DNA from: Lacunisphaera sp.
GTDB lineage: Bacteria > Verrucomicrobiota > Verrucomicrobiia > Opitutales > Opitutaceae
Direction of reading: 5' to 3'
NCBI GenBank assembly: GCA_009695095.1
Contig: SIBQ01000011.1
Coordinates: 1-64,000, forward strand
DNA length: 64,000 nt
Shown here in pieces: positions 8,258 to 16,260 of this stretch (the stretch's first letter is position 1; each line of letters begins with the position of its first letter). The notes beneath the pieces were generated by a model. The model had not been told where the DNA came from, did no database searches, and saw nothing but the letters and a program-made list of their open reading frames with translations. The position numbers and the translations under genes are program-made.

Positions 8258-8394
8258 GCCAACCCCCTTTGCCTGATGACGATTCCCCCGGCGTGCCCGG
8301 CTTCCGCACTTGGCGGGGCGTCTATCTCTTCGTCATCGGCTGCTTCATCCTCGTCGTCATTACGCTGGCGCTTTTCTCGCGCGCCTTCGCATGA
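8254..8394 (+). CDS. 46-residue single-span membrane peptide
   Basis: MSQPPLPDDDSPGVPGF, then TWRG and the hydrophobic helix VYLFVIGCFILVVITLALFS. Its ATG overlaps the stop of the PIG-L gene (ATGA at 8254-8257) and its TGA overlaps the ATG of the symporter (ATGA at 8391-8394), so three genes are chained by stop-start overlaps. This tight coupling supports real translation. A one-helix accessory subunit of the following transporter is an attractive guess, by analogy with small partners of other SSS carriers; no homologue is recognised. Confidence 0.7.
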   Translation: MSQPPLPDDDSPGVPGFRTWRGVYLFVIGCFILVVITLALFSRAFA

Positions 8395-10091
8395 ACGCCC
8401 TCGACTGGCTCGTGCTCCTCGGGACCATGGTCGGCATCGCCGCTTACGGGGCCTGGCGCACGCGCCATACCGACCACCTCGACACCTACCTCAAGGGCAG
8501 CAAGACCACCGGCTGGTTCACCATTGGACTCTCAGTCGCCGCCACACAGGCCAGCGCCATCACGTTCCTCTCCATCCCCGGTCAGGGCTTCGAGAGCGGC
8601 ATCGGTTTCGTGCAGAATTACTTCGGCCTGCCGCTCGCCCTCATCATCGTCTGCGCCGTCTTCCTGCCGATCTACCGGCGGCTCGGCGTCTACACCGCCT
8701 ACGAATACCTCGGGCAGCGCTTCGACGGCAAAACCCGGCTGCTCGGCGCCGGCCTTTTCCTGCTCCAGCGCGGCCTCGCCTCGGGCATCACCATCTACGC
8801 GCCGGCCATCATCCTCTCCACCGTGCTCGGCTGGCGGCTCGACCTCACCATCATCGGCGCCGGCGTGCTCGTCATCGGCTACACCGTCACCGGCGGGAGC
8901 GTCGCCGTGAGTCTCACCCAAAAATGGCAGGTGGCCGTCATCTTCGCCGGCATGGTCACCGCTTTCGTCGTGCTCCTCGATCGTCTGCCCGAAGGGCTCG
9001 GCTTCAGCGGCGCCGCGCACCTTGCCGGCGCGATGGGCAAGCTTGAGGCCGTGGACTTCTCCCTCGATCCGGACAAACGCTATACTTTTTGGAGCGGCCT
9101 GTTTGGCGGTTTGTTCCTTTCGCTTTCCTACTTCGGCACCGACCAGTCGCAGGTGCAGCGCTACATCGGCGGCGCTTCGCTGCGCGAGGGCCGGCTCGGC
9201 CTGATATTCAACGCGCTGCTGAAGATCCCGATGCAGTTTTTCATCCTGCTGCTCGGCGCCCTCGTATTTGTTTTCTACCAGTTCCAACCCGCGCCGGTCT
9301 TCTTCAACCGCGCCGAGTGGGAGCATCATGCCGCCGGACCCAACGGCGCGGCTTTCCGGGCGCTCGAGGCGAAGCACGCCGCCCTCCACGCCGTGAAACA
9401 GGAGAAGATCGCCGCCTGGCAGGCCGCCCGGACCGGGAGTGGTGACCTGGCTGCCGCCCGCGCCGGACTTGTCGCCGCCCAGGCCGCCACCGAGGCCGTG
9501 CGCGCCGAGGCAAAAAAGGCTCTGACCGCCGCCGACCCGCGCGCAAAGACCAAGGACTCCGACTACGTCTTCATCAGTTTTATCGTCGCCCAGTTGCCCC
9601 ACGGCGCCGTCGGCCTGCTCGTGGCCGTGATGTTCGCCGCCGCCCTCGGGTCAAAGGCCGGCGAGCTCAACGCCCTCGGCAGCACCTCCACCATCGATCT
9701 CTGGCGTCACTTTCGCCCGCTCGCCGCGCATGACGAGGCGCGCAACGTCCGCGTCGCGAAATGGCTCACGGCTTTCTGGGGTTTCTTCGCCATCGGCTTC
9801 GCCCTCTACGCCGGGTTCGCCGAGAACCTCATCGAGGCCATCAACATCCTCGGCTCTATTTTCTACGGCGTCGTGCTCGGGCTGTTCCTCGTGGCGTTCT
9901 TTCTGAAAAAAGTCGGCGGCACCGCGGTCTTTTGGGGCGCGGTCGCGGCGCAGATTCTCGTGTTCATCCTCTTCGCCACGCTGAACATCTCCTACCTCTG
10001 GTATAATCTCATCGGCTGCGCCGCCTGCATGCTCTTCAGCGTCATTCTCCAGGCCTTTTTGCCCGCGAATGACGCGCATGAACGTCCATAG
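8391..10091 (+). CDS. Sodium:solute symporter (SSS family)
   Basis: A 566-residue multi-spanning transporter. SSS features include SVAATQASAITFLSIPGQGF in an early helix and SYFGTDQSQVQRYIGGAS, the signature region of the family. About 85 residues (roughly 305-390), rich in Ala and charged residues, form a predicted helical cytoplasmic loop between helices. The substrate cannot be read from sequence. Its place behind an exported deacetylase suggests uptake of a sugar-derived product (inference). The start at 8391 (MNALDWLVLLGTM) is fixed by the ATGA overlap with the upstream peptide. Confidence 0.9.
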   Translation: MNALDWLVLLGTMVGIAAYGAWRTRHTDHLDTYLKGSKTTGWFTIGLSVAATQASAITFLSIPGQGFESGIGFVQNYFGLPLALIIVCAVFLPIYRRLGVYTAYEYLGQRFDGKTRLLGAGLFLLQRGLASGITIYAPAIILSTVLGWRLDLTIIGAGVLVIGYTVTGGSVAVSLTQKWQVAVIFAGMVTAFVVLLDRLPEGLGFSGAAHLAGAMGKLEAVDFSLDPDKRYTFWSGLFGGLFLSLSYFGTDQSQVQRYIGGASLREGRLGLIFNALLKIPMQFFILLLGALVFVFYQFQPAPVFFNRAEWEHHAAGPNGAAFRALEAKHAALHAVKQEKIAAWQAARTGSGDLAAARAGLVAAQAATEAVRAEAKKALTAADPRAKTKDSDYVFISFIVAQLPHGAVGLLVAVMFAAALGSKAGELNALGSTSTIDLWRHFRPLAAHDEARNVRVAKWLTAFWGFFAIGFALYAGFAENLIEAINILGSIFYGVVLGLFLVAFFLKKVGGTAVFWGAVAAQILVFILFATLNISYLWYNLIGCAACMLFSVILQAFLPANDAHERP

Positions 10092-10133
10092 ACGCCTTGG
10101 CTGGTAGCTTCCCCCTTCACTCTCACTTTCCCT

Positions 10134-10928
10134 TTGGCCTCCCACCCCGTCATCTGCTTCGGCCAGCAACCCTGCGGATTTTTTCCGCGGCGGTTCCTGC
10201 AGGCCAAGTTCGTGACGGCCCGCCGCCTCCAGGCCGAGATCGGCGGCGAGATCGTCTTCTTCCTGCACGACAGCGACCACGACCCGCGCGAGACCCAGAC
10301 TACCCTGCGCCACCTGCGCACCAACGAGCCCGTCACGCTCAACTTCACTTTCGCCAACAAGCTCCAGCGGAAATTCTCCCCGCTCTTCCTCAAGCGCATT
10401 CCGGCTGACTGGCCGGCCCACACCGCCCGCCAGCTCCCGAATTACGTCGACTTGCGCTGGGTCGAGGCCTTACGGCGGATCGCCGCGACCAACTGCGCTG
10501 ACTTCTGCCTCGAAATGTATCGCGCCTTGGGCCTGCTCGACGGCATCCGCGTCGTCCGCTCCAGCGACCCGGCCGTCCGCCTCGCCGCGTGCGACATCAC
10601 CGACTGCTTCGTCGACGTGCCGCACCAAGGCGAGGTGGTCCGCGCGCGGTTGCTGGACGGCGCGCTGAAATTGCACGAGGGCGGCAACTCCTACGTCACC
10701 TTGCCCGCCACGCCCTACACCAAGAAGCAGGTGAGCCCGACCCGCGATAGCCGGTTGCGCTGGATGCAATCCGTGATTCACTGCACCCACTATGTCTGCG
10801 GCGCCGGCGAGCAAGCGTATCTCAACCCCGCCGACACTCCTGAAATCACCTTTGTCCCCCGCGACCCCATCGACCGCTCCGATGAAGCCTACACCGACCT
10901 TCCAATCCAATCGTCTCACAGGAGGTAG
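10134..10928 (+). CDS. Compact BshC-like protein, putative bacillithiol synthase
   Basis: A 264-residue protein with a TTG start (10134); a CTG codon at 10101 is also in frame. It is not a standard family member, but several motifs match BshC, the enzyme that adds cysteine to GlcN-malate. VICFGQQPCGFF at 6-17 matches the GQQ-G nucleotide-site motif, VFFLHDSDHD at 41-50 matches the FW-ASEDHD type motif, and CTHYVCGAGEQAYL at 217-230 matches the late YVGGPGE-AYW motif. BshC proteins are normally about 540 residues, so this would be half-size. It stands directly before bshB1 and bshA, the other two enzymes of the pathway. The stop codon lies in the flanking repeat. Similarity was judged by eye only. 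Confidence 0.5.
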   Translation: MASHPVICFGQQPCGFFPRRFLQAKFVTARRLQAEIGGEIVFFLHDSDHDPRETQTTLRHLRTNEPVTLNFTFANKLQRKFSPLFLKRIPADWPAHTARQLPNYVDLRWVEALRRIAATNCADFCLEMYRALGLLDGIRVVRSSDPAVRLAACDITDCFVDVPHQGEVVRARLLDGALKLHEGGNSYVTLPATPYTKKQVSPTRDSRLRWMQSVIHCTHYVCGAGEQAYLNPADTPEITFVPRDPIDRSDEAYTDLPIQSSHRR

Positions 10929-10982
10929 CAGAGACAGCAGAGGTAATTGATTCCCTTCTCTGTTTTCTCCGTTACCTCCTGT
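10918..10982. repeat. Inverted repeat bounded by ACAGGAGGTA / TACCTCCTGT
   Basis: A perfect 10-bp terminal inverted repeat encloses purine-rich and pyrimidine-rich halves (GCAGAGACAGCAGAGG and CTCTGTTTTCTCC) that can also pair in part. It forms the end of the BshC-like gene and the spacer before bshB1. Confidence 0.55.
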
Positions 10983-11013
10983 TAGCTGAATTTTTCTGGA
11001 ATGGAATTTACTC

Positions 11014-11730
11014 GTGAAACCTCCTGAGCCTCTTCTCGCCTTTGGTGCCCACCCCGACGACATCGAGTTCGGCGCCGGTGGCATCATCGCCCAAGAAACC
11101 CGGGCCGGCCGGCGCGTGAACTTCGTCGTCTGCTCGCGCGGCGAGGCGGGCACCAACGGCACTCCGGCCATCCGGACCCGCGAGGCCAAGGCCGCCGCCA
11201 AGATCCTCGGCGCCACGGTTGAGTTCCTTGAACTCGACGGCGACGCCCACCTCGAGATGAAGGCTACGCACGCCTTCGCGCTGGCCGCCATCATCCGCCG
11301 GGTGAAACCGGGCATTGTCCTCGCGCCCACGGTCGAGCCCAACCAGCACCCCGACCACTGGCGGCTGGGCACACTCGTGCGCGACGCCACGCGGCTCGCC
11401 CGCTACGGGGGCCTGAAGGAGCTGCGCAAGCTGCCACCGCACGCCATCGGCCAGCTGTTTTTCTACGCGCTCAGCCCCGGCAGCGAGCCGGCCGGTGGGC
11501 AACCCATCCTCCTCGACATCTCCGCCCCGGGGGTCGTCACCGCTTGGACCGCCGCCATGTCCGCCCACGCCTCGCAGCTGCAGACCCGCCACTATGTCGA
11601 GTTGCAACTGGCCTGCGCCCGCGTGCGCGGCCTGGATGCCGGCGTCACCCACGTCCAGGCCCTCTGGCCAAACGATCCGCTGGTGTTCGACTCGCTCACG
11701 CCGCTGGAGCGCGGCGCCCGTCGCTTTTGA
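11014..11730 (+). CDS. bshB1: Bacillithiol biosynthesis deacetylase BshB1 (PIG-L family)
   Basis: Expected to deacetylate GlcNAc-malate to GlcN-malate, the second step of bacillithiol synthesis. The 238-residue cytoplasmic PIG-L enzyme has the zinc motif AHPDDIEFGAGG near the N-terminus, the second ligand region QHPDHWRLG, and SRGEAGTNGTPAIRTREA, which fits the BshB1 subgroup. It starts with GTG at 11014 (MKPPEPLLAFG); the nearby ATG at 11001 is out of frame. It lies between the BshC-like gene and bshA. Confidence 0.85.
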   Translation: MKPPEPLLAFGAHPDDIEFGAGGIIAQETRAGRRVNFVVCSRGEAGTNGTPAIRTREAKAAAKILGATVEFLELDGDAHLEMKATHAFALAAIIRRVKPGIVLAPTVEPNQHPDHWRLGTLVRDATRLARYGGLKELRKLPPHAIGQLFFYALSPGSEPAGGQPILLDISAPGVVTAWTAAMSAHASQLQTRHYVELQLACARVRGLDAGVTHVQALWPNDPLVFDSLTPLERGARRF

Positions 11731-11813
11731 TTTTCACCACCGAGACACTGAGAAATTGAAACCCAATAATTCATTCTCTGTGCCTCTGTGCCTTTGTGGT
11801 TCAATCCTCCTTC

Positions 11814-12947
11814 ATGTCTGACCGTCTCCTCAAGATCGGCATCACCTGCTATCCGTCCGTCGGCGGCAGCGGCATCCTCGCCTCGGAACTGGGCGAGGAA
11901 CTGGCCCAACGCGGCCACGAGATTCATTTCATCAGCTACGAGCAGCCGTTCCGGATGCCGGTGGGCCCGAAGGTGTTTTTTCACAAAGTGCAGATCAACA
12001 GCTACGACCTCTTCAAGTATCCCGACTACACGCTCCCGCTCTCGGTGAAGATGGCCGAAGTCAGCCGCGACCACGGGCTCGACGTGCTGCACGTCCACTA
12101 CGCCGTGCCGCACGCCACCGCCGCGTTCCTCGCCCGGTCGATGCTGCACCGGGAGCACCAGCTGAAGATCATCACGACGCTCCACGGCACCGACACGACG
12201 CTGCTCGGCCGCGACCCCGGCTACGGCCCGGCCATCCGCCACGCCTTGGAGCAATCCGACGCCATCACCACCGTCTCGGAGTTCATGCGCACGGAGACGG
12301 TGCGCCTGCTCGGTGTGCAACGACCCATCGAGGTCATCCACAACTTCTTCGAGCCCCACCCCACCGAGCACTCGCAAAAGGAAATCCGCCGGGAACTCGG
12401 CCTCGCCGACGGCGAAGCGATGCTGCTGCACGTTTCCAACCTCCGCCCACTCAAACGCCTCGACCTGCTACTCGACACCGTCGCGCGGCTGAAACCCAAG
12501 CTCGCCTTCAAGCTCGTCGTGCTGGCCGGCGCCGATCCCGGGCCGCTGCTGGCTGAGGCCCGACGCCTCGGCGTAACCGACCGCCTCATCATCCGCGAGC
12601 GCGTGACCGACATCGAAGGCTATCTCGCCACCGCCGATCTCGGGCTCTTCACCTCCGAGGTGGAAAGTTTCTGCCTGAGCATTCTCGAGCTGTTGACGGT
12701 CGGCTGCCCCAGTGTGGCGTTTGCCGTCGGCGGCATCCCCGAGGTCACAATCTCGGGCGAGACCGGTGTGCTTGTGCCGTTGGGCGACACAGCCGCCATG
12801 GCCGGCGCGGTGCAGGCGCTCCTCGCGGACCCTGCCCGCCGGGCCGCGCTCGGTCGCGCCGCCCAAAAACGCGCCCGGGAAAAGTTTTCCGCTGCCGCGA
12901 TCATCCCCCGCTACGAGGCGCTCTACCGGCGGGTGTGCGGGAATTGA
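11814..12947 (+). CDS. bshA: N-acetyl-alpha-D-glucosaminyl L-malate synthase BshA
   Basis: A 377-residue GT4 glycosyltransferase, first step of bacillithiol synthesis: joins GlcNAc from UDP-GlcNAc to L-malate. The N-terminus KIGITCYPSVGGSGILASELG is nearly diagnostic for BshA. The donor-site segment EVESFCLSILELL carries the E-x7-E motif of retaining GT4 enzymes. The ATG at 11814 (MSDRLLKIG) fits the family start better than the ATG six codons upstream. The 3' end (12907-12949) is imperfectly repeated at 13733. Confidence 0.9.
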   Translation: MSDRLLKIGITCYPSVGGSGILASELGEELAQRGHEIHFISYEQPFRMPVGPKVFFHKVQINSYDLFKYPDYTLPLSVKMAEVSRDHGLDVLHVHYAVPHATAAFLARSMLHREHQLKIITTLHGTDTTLLGRDPGYGPAIRHALEQSDAITTVSEFMRTETVRLLGVQRPIEVIHNFFEPHPTEHSQKEIRRELGLADGEAMLLHVSNLRPLKRLDLLLDTVARLKPKLAFKLVVLAGADPGPLLAEARRLGVTDRLIIRERVTDIEGYLATADLGLFTSEVESFCLSILELLTVGCPSVAFAVGGIPEVTISGETGVLVPLGDTAAMAGAVQALLADPARRAALGRAAQKRAREKFSAAAIIPRYEALYRRVCGN

Positions 12948-13176
12948 CCGGACGGGGGCCGTGCGCCCACGGCCACGAATGCTGCCCCGACCGTTGCTCC
13001 CTTCAGGGTGAAGAAGTGAGGCGGAAGCTACGAGCTCGTAGCTAAGAGCTGGAAGCTAACAGCCTAGGCTGGTCTTTTGCACATGAGGCAACGGGGTCGC
13101 AGCCGCCAACGATCAGGAACTACAAACTACAAAGCCTGAACCTCTCCGCTGCGCTTTCGTTAAGCATAAAATCACT
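12948..13176. other. Intergenic spacer, no gene seen
   Basis: Between bshA and the convergent small exported-protein gene. Contains low-complexity text (AGCTACGAGCTCGTAGCTA at about 13027-13045, then AACTACAAACTACAAA) of the type scattered between genes here. No terminator with a clear T-run was found. Confidence 0.5.
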
Positions 13177-13536
13177 TCAATCAGACAGCCGTTGCGCCCG
13201 GAATCCAACTCCGGGAGCTGCTACAAACTTTGGCGCACCGACCGCCTTAGACAAATATTTCCATGGCTTAGGCAGCGGCGTGTTTTCATCCTGACTTAAA
13301 AACTGATCGAATAATCCGTATTTACCCATGACCTTTTCGCAAGATATACCGAAGGTATTTATTTGATACTTCCCTCGCTTAAAAACATGCCCTTGGATCT
13401 TTATGTCTTTTTCGACTATGAAAGTGCCGCAACTGGGCGTCTGTGGGCCTTGGGCCAAACTCTCAGGAACTGGAATTACGATGACGGCCAAAAGAGCAGA
13501 CAGCAGTGCTACTTTTACTGAAACTCTTGCGCACAT
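13177..13536 (-). CDS. Small exported protein of unknown function, AT-richer than surroundings
   Basis: Starting at ATG 13536 it encodes 119 residues with a signal peptide (CARVSVKVALLSALLAVIV, cleavage near SLAQG), then a mature part with two cysteines (SCGTFIVEKDIKIQGHVFKRG, GISCEKVMGKYGLFDQF). In-frame ATGs at 13629 and 13680 would put the hydrophobic segment too far inside. Base composition is clearly more AT-rich than adjacent genes, and the gene sits between bshA and a diverged copy of the bshA 3' end, suggesting it was inserted. No family recognised. Confidence 0.6.
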   Translation of the reverse strand: MCARVSVKVALLSALLAVIVIPVPESLAQGPQTPSCGTFIVEKDIKIQGHVFKRGKYQINTFGISCEKVMGKYGLFDQFLSQDENTPLPKPWKYLSKAVGAPKFVAAPGVGFRAQRLSD

Positions 13537-13732
13537 CGGCGCCACCGCCTGTAATGACTTAATAAATATGGAAATTACTTTCCCACTGACAGGAAGCTGG
13601 ATTTTAAAAGGTCTGATAGGATTTTGCATTGGTTGTTGTGATGGGATACGGCCAGTCGTAGCGCGGGGCAAGGAGTCCATGTGAACCGGGCTGTATTTTC
13701 GACGAAACCGGCATTTTGGCGGCTTTCGCGTG

Positions 13733-13774
13733 CCCCGCTATGAAGCGGTTTACCGGCAGGTGTGCGGAAGGTGA
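13733..13774 (+). pseudogene. Diverged duplicate of the bshA 3' end
   Basis: CCCCGCTATGAAGCGGTTTA and onward reads in frame as PRYEAVYRQVCGR then TGA, against PRYEALYRRVCGN then TGA at the true bshA end (12907-12945). Most bases are identical over about 45 positions. It is a remnant of a second bshA-like 3' end, with the AT-richer exported-protein gene between the copies. Confidence 0.6.
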
Positions 13775-13832
13775 CCGCTCCGGCCCGCAACTTTTAAGCT
13801 GCAGACCCCGGCAGCGAACGCAATGTGCGTCC

Positions 13833-14255
13833 ATGGCCATCGAACACGACGAACCGGAACCGCCGCCGAAGGTTTACGGCTTCAAGGAGCGCGATTTCAA
13901 GCGCGACAACACCCGGACGTCCCCGCCGCCTCCGACCGCGAAGGAGCATGCGATGGTGGCCGGCCATGTCGACAGGAAGGTCCCGCCCTCGGGCGGCGCC
14001 AACCGCGCGGCCGACCCGAACGACGTCTATGCCGTCCTGCAGCAAAACCGCACGGTCGAGCAGAAGTTCGGGTTGAGCGAGGTGCAGATCAAGGAGATCA
14101 AGTCCCGCCGCAAACGGGAATTCTGGCTGCTGCTGGTCGGCGGCAACCTCGCCATCATCGGCGGTGTGTGGCTGGGCGGGATCAATGTCGTTTCGGTCAT
14201 CTTCGGCCTCGCCGGCATCATCATCCTGAGCCTCGGACTCACCTGGGTCATGTAG
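13833..14255 (+). CDS. Hypothetical small membrane protein
   Basis: 140 residues. The N-terminal 90 are polar and proline-rich (EPPPKVYGF, TSPPPPTAKEH), then a charged stretch RTVEQKFGLSEVQIKEIKSRRKR and two hydrophobic helices (EFWLLLVGGNLAIIGGVWLG and NVVSVIFGLAGIIILSLGL). Probably membrane-bound with a cytoplasmic N-terminus. The ATG at 13833 is chosen because the longer frame runs back into the bshA-tail remnant. Ends with TAG. Function unknown. Confidence 0.75.
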   Translation: MAIEHDEPEPPPKVYGFKERDFKRDNTRTSPPPPTAKEHAMVAGHVDRKVPPSGGANRAADPNDVYAVLQQNRTVEQKFGLSEVQIKEIKSRRKREFWLLLVGGNLAIIGGVWLGGINVVSVIFGLAGIIILSLGLTWVM

Positions 14256-14333
14256 CAGGTGATGGACAAATACTGATCCCACCGCCCTCGCTTGAGGCAT
14301 TGCTATTCCCCCAGGATGGCGTAACCTCGGTGG

Positions 14334-14618
14334 ATGGACACCGTCCAAACTGCCGTTCCGCCCCTCGCCGCCCTGCGCTGCTGGGTCCAAGGCCGGCGCA
14401 TTTACCTCGAGATCAACGCCCGTCGTTCAGTCAGTTTTCCGGCCAGCAAATACGCCGCCCTTGCCGACGCCTCGCAGGCCGAGCTGGAAAATATTCAGCT
14501 GCACGGGGCCGGCCGGACCATCCAGTGGAAGTCGCTGGACGAGGAAGTCTCGGTTGACGACGTGGCTCACGGCCGCTTTTTTCACACGCCCAAGGCCGTC
14601 GTCGCTCACGCGGGATAA
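14334..14618 (+). CDS. DUF2442-like small protein
   Basis: 94 residues. RIYLEINARRSVSFPASKYAAL, then ELENIQLHGAGRTIQWKSLDEEVSVDDVAHG, match the pattern of DUF2442 (ligand unknown; sometimes found beside toxin-like partners). No toxin gene is adjacent. It converges on the DUF1501 gene with 23 bases between. Confidence 0.65.
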   Translation: MDTVQTAVPPLAALRCWVQGRRIYLEINARRSVSFPASKYAALADASQAELENIQLHGAGRTIQWKSLDEEVSVDDVAHGRFFHTPKAVVAHAG

Positions 14619-14641
14619 AGCCAGGCCGGGCCCGGCGCCGG

Positions 14642-16252
14642 TCAGCTGCCGGCAGGCTTCTTCCGAGCTATGCGCTTTTGCCGCAGCCGCAGCAGGGCGA
14701 GCGCACTGAGCGCACCCATGAAGTAAGTGCTGGGCGCTCCGCCACCACCGCCACCTGATGAACCGGACGGCGTGGTCGTGCTCCCGGTGGCCGGGGGTGG
14801 AGTCACCGGCGTGCTGGGGGTGGTCGGAGTGGTCGTGCTGGCGGAAAAGAGGCCGAGGCTGGGCCGGCCGCCGAAGCGGCTGCTGAAGGCCGGCAGGACG
14901 TAGTCCATGTTGCCGCTGCTGACACCGAACCACGCGAGCAGGTCGCGGGCATATTCGTCGACCGCGATCCCGGGGATCAGGCGGCCCTGGCCGGTGTCGA
15001 TCGACGCCAGGTTGCGAAAATCGGGATAATAGCCGCCGGCCGCATCGCCGTAGACCTTGCCACCGCCGACCGCCCCGCCCATCACCAGATGGTTGCCGCC
15101 CCACGCGTGGTCGGAGCCGTTGCCGTTCGACGTGAGCGTGCGGCCAAAATCCGAGGCGGTGAAGAGCGTGACGCGGTCGGCGAGCCCGATCTCGGTGAGG
15201 GCGGAGGAAAACATCCCGATCGCCTGGCTCACCGTGCGCAGCATCGACAGCTGGTTATTGATCACTTCGTCATGGTGGTCCCAGCCGCCGAGTTGCACGA
15301 AGAAGATCTGCCGCGACGCGCCGAGGCGGCTGCGGGCCGAGATGACCTTGGCGATCATGGCTAGGCTGGAGGCGAGGGAATTGCCGGAGGGAACGGCGGT
15401 GCTCAGCGTGACGCCGTTGAGCGCCGCGGAAAACTCGTAGTAGGAATCGACCGCACCGCTCGTGCTCCGGGCGTAGGTTTGCTCGAAGAGGTTGCGGTAA
15501 TTCTGATCCATGATGCTGTCGACGCCCTTGGTGCGCTGCGCGGTGAGGCTGTTGACCGCGGTTGGGCTGTAGCCGGTGAGCGCGATGGCACCGGCGGTGC
15601 TGACGCTGTAGGTGAAGGCATTCTGGCCGGTGAGAAACACACTCTGGCCCGACAGCGAGATGTTCATCGACACCTGGCTCGGGCTGTTGAGTGAATTGAT
15701 GATGTCGGCGGCCCGCCCGCCCCAGCCGATGGCGGTGCGTTGGTCGGGCATGCACGTCTGCCATTGCTTGATCTGGTCGGCGTGCGAGTAGAGCGACAGG
15801 GGCAGGTAGCGGCTGGCCCGGTAGTCGGCGAGCGACATCGGGCGGACCAGCGAGCCGACATTCGACACAAAGGCGAGGCGGCCTTGGTTGAACAGGTCGC
15901 GGACCTCCGTCATCGAAGGATGGATGCCGAGCGTGCGGCCGCCGAGGTTGGTCGGGGAGATTTGCAACAGCGTGTCCTTCGCGAGGGCGAGATTGCGGCG
16001 CACCGCGGCGTAGGCCTCATATTCCCCGGCCGTCGTCGGCACGAGCATGTTGAAGGAGTCATTGCCCCCGCCGAGGAAGAGGCAGACCAGCGCCTTGTAA
16101 TCGCCGGAGGTGGTCTGCGCCGCGAGCGAGTTGGCGAGGCGCAGCGTGAGCAGGGTGGAGAAGAGCGACGCCGAGCTGATGGCCGCGCAGCTGGCCTGGC
16201 CGATAAACTGGCGGCGGCTGAGGGGATCGCCGGGCGGAGGGGCTGAGCTCAT
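14642..16252 (-). CDS. Exported DUF1501 protein with Gly-rich C-terminal sorting-like tail
   Basis: 536 residues. The N-terminus has a twin-arginine-like signal (LSRRQFIGQASCAA). The body has DUF1501 motifs (LVCLFLGGGNDSFNMLVP, QLGGWDHHDEV, DFGRTLTSNGNGSDHAWGG), related to alkaline-phosphatase-fold sulfatase-like proteins. After a Thr/Pro linker the C-terminus is GGGGGGAPSTYF, a hydrophobic helix, then RLRQKRIARKK: a three-part layout like PEP-CTERM or GlyGly-CTERM signals. It follows the DUF1800 gene by eight bases; the two families almost always occur as a pair. Function unknown. Confidence 0.9.
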   Translation of the reverse strand: MSSAPPPGDPLSRRQFIGQASCAAISSASLFSTLLTLRLANSLAAQTTSGDYKALVCLFLGGGNDSFNMLVPTTAGEYEAYAAVRRNLALAKDTLLQISPTNLGGRTLGIHPSMTEVRDLFNQGRLAFVSNVGSLVRPMSLADYRASRYLPLSLYSHADQIKQWQTCMPDQRTAIGWGGRAADIINSLNSPSQVSMNISLSGQSVFLTGQNAFTYSVSTAGAIALTGYSPTAVNSLTAQRTKGVDSIMDQNYRNLFEQTYARSTSGAVDSYYEFSAALNGVTLSTAVPSGNSLASSLAMIAKVISARSRLGASRQIFFVQLGGWDHHDEVINNQLSMLRTVSQAIGMFSSALTEIGLADRVTLFTASDFGRTLTSNGNGSDHAWGGNHLVMGGAVGGGKVYGDAAGGYYPDFRNLASIDTGQGRLIPGIAVDEYARDLLAWFGVSSGNMDYVLPAFSSRFGGRPSLGLFSASTTTPTTPSTPVTPPPATGSTTTPSGSSGGGGGGAPSTYFMGALSALALLRLRQKRIARKKPAGS

Positions 16253-16260
16253 GGGCGGGG

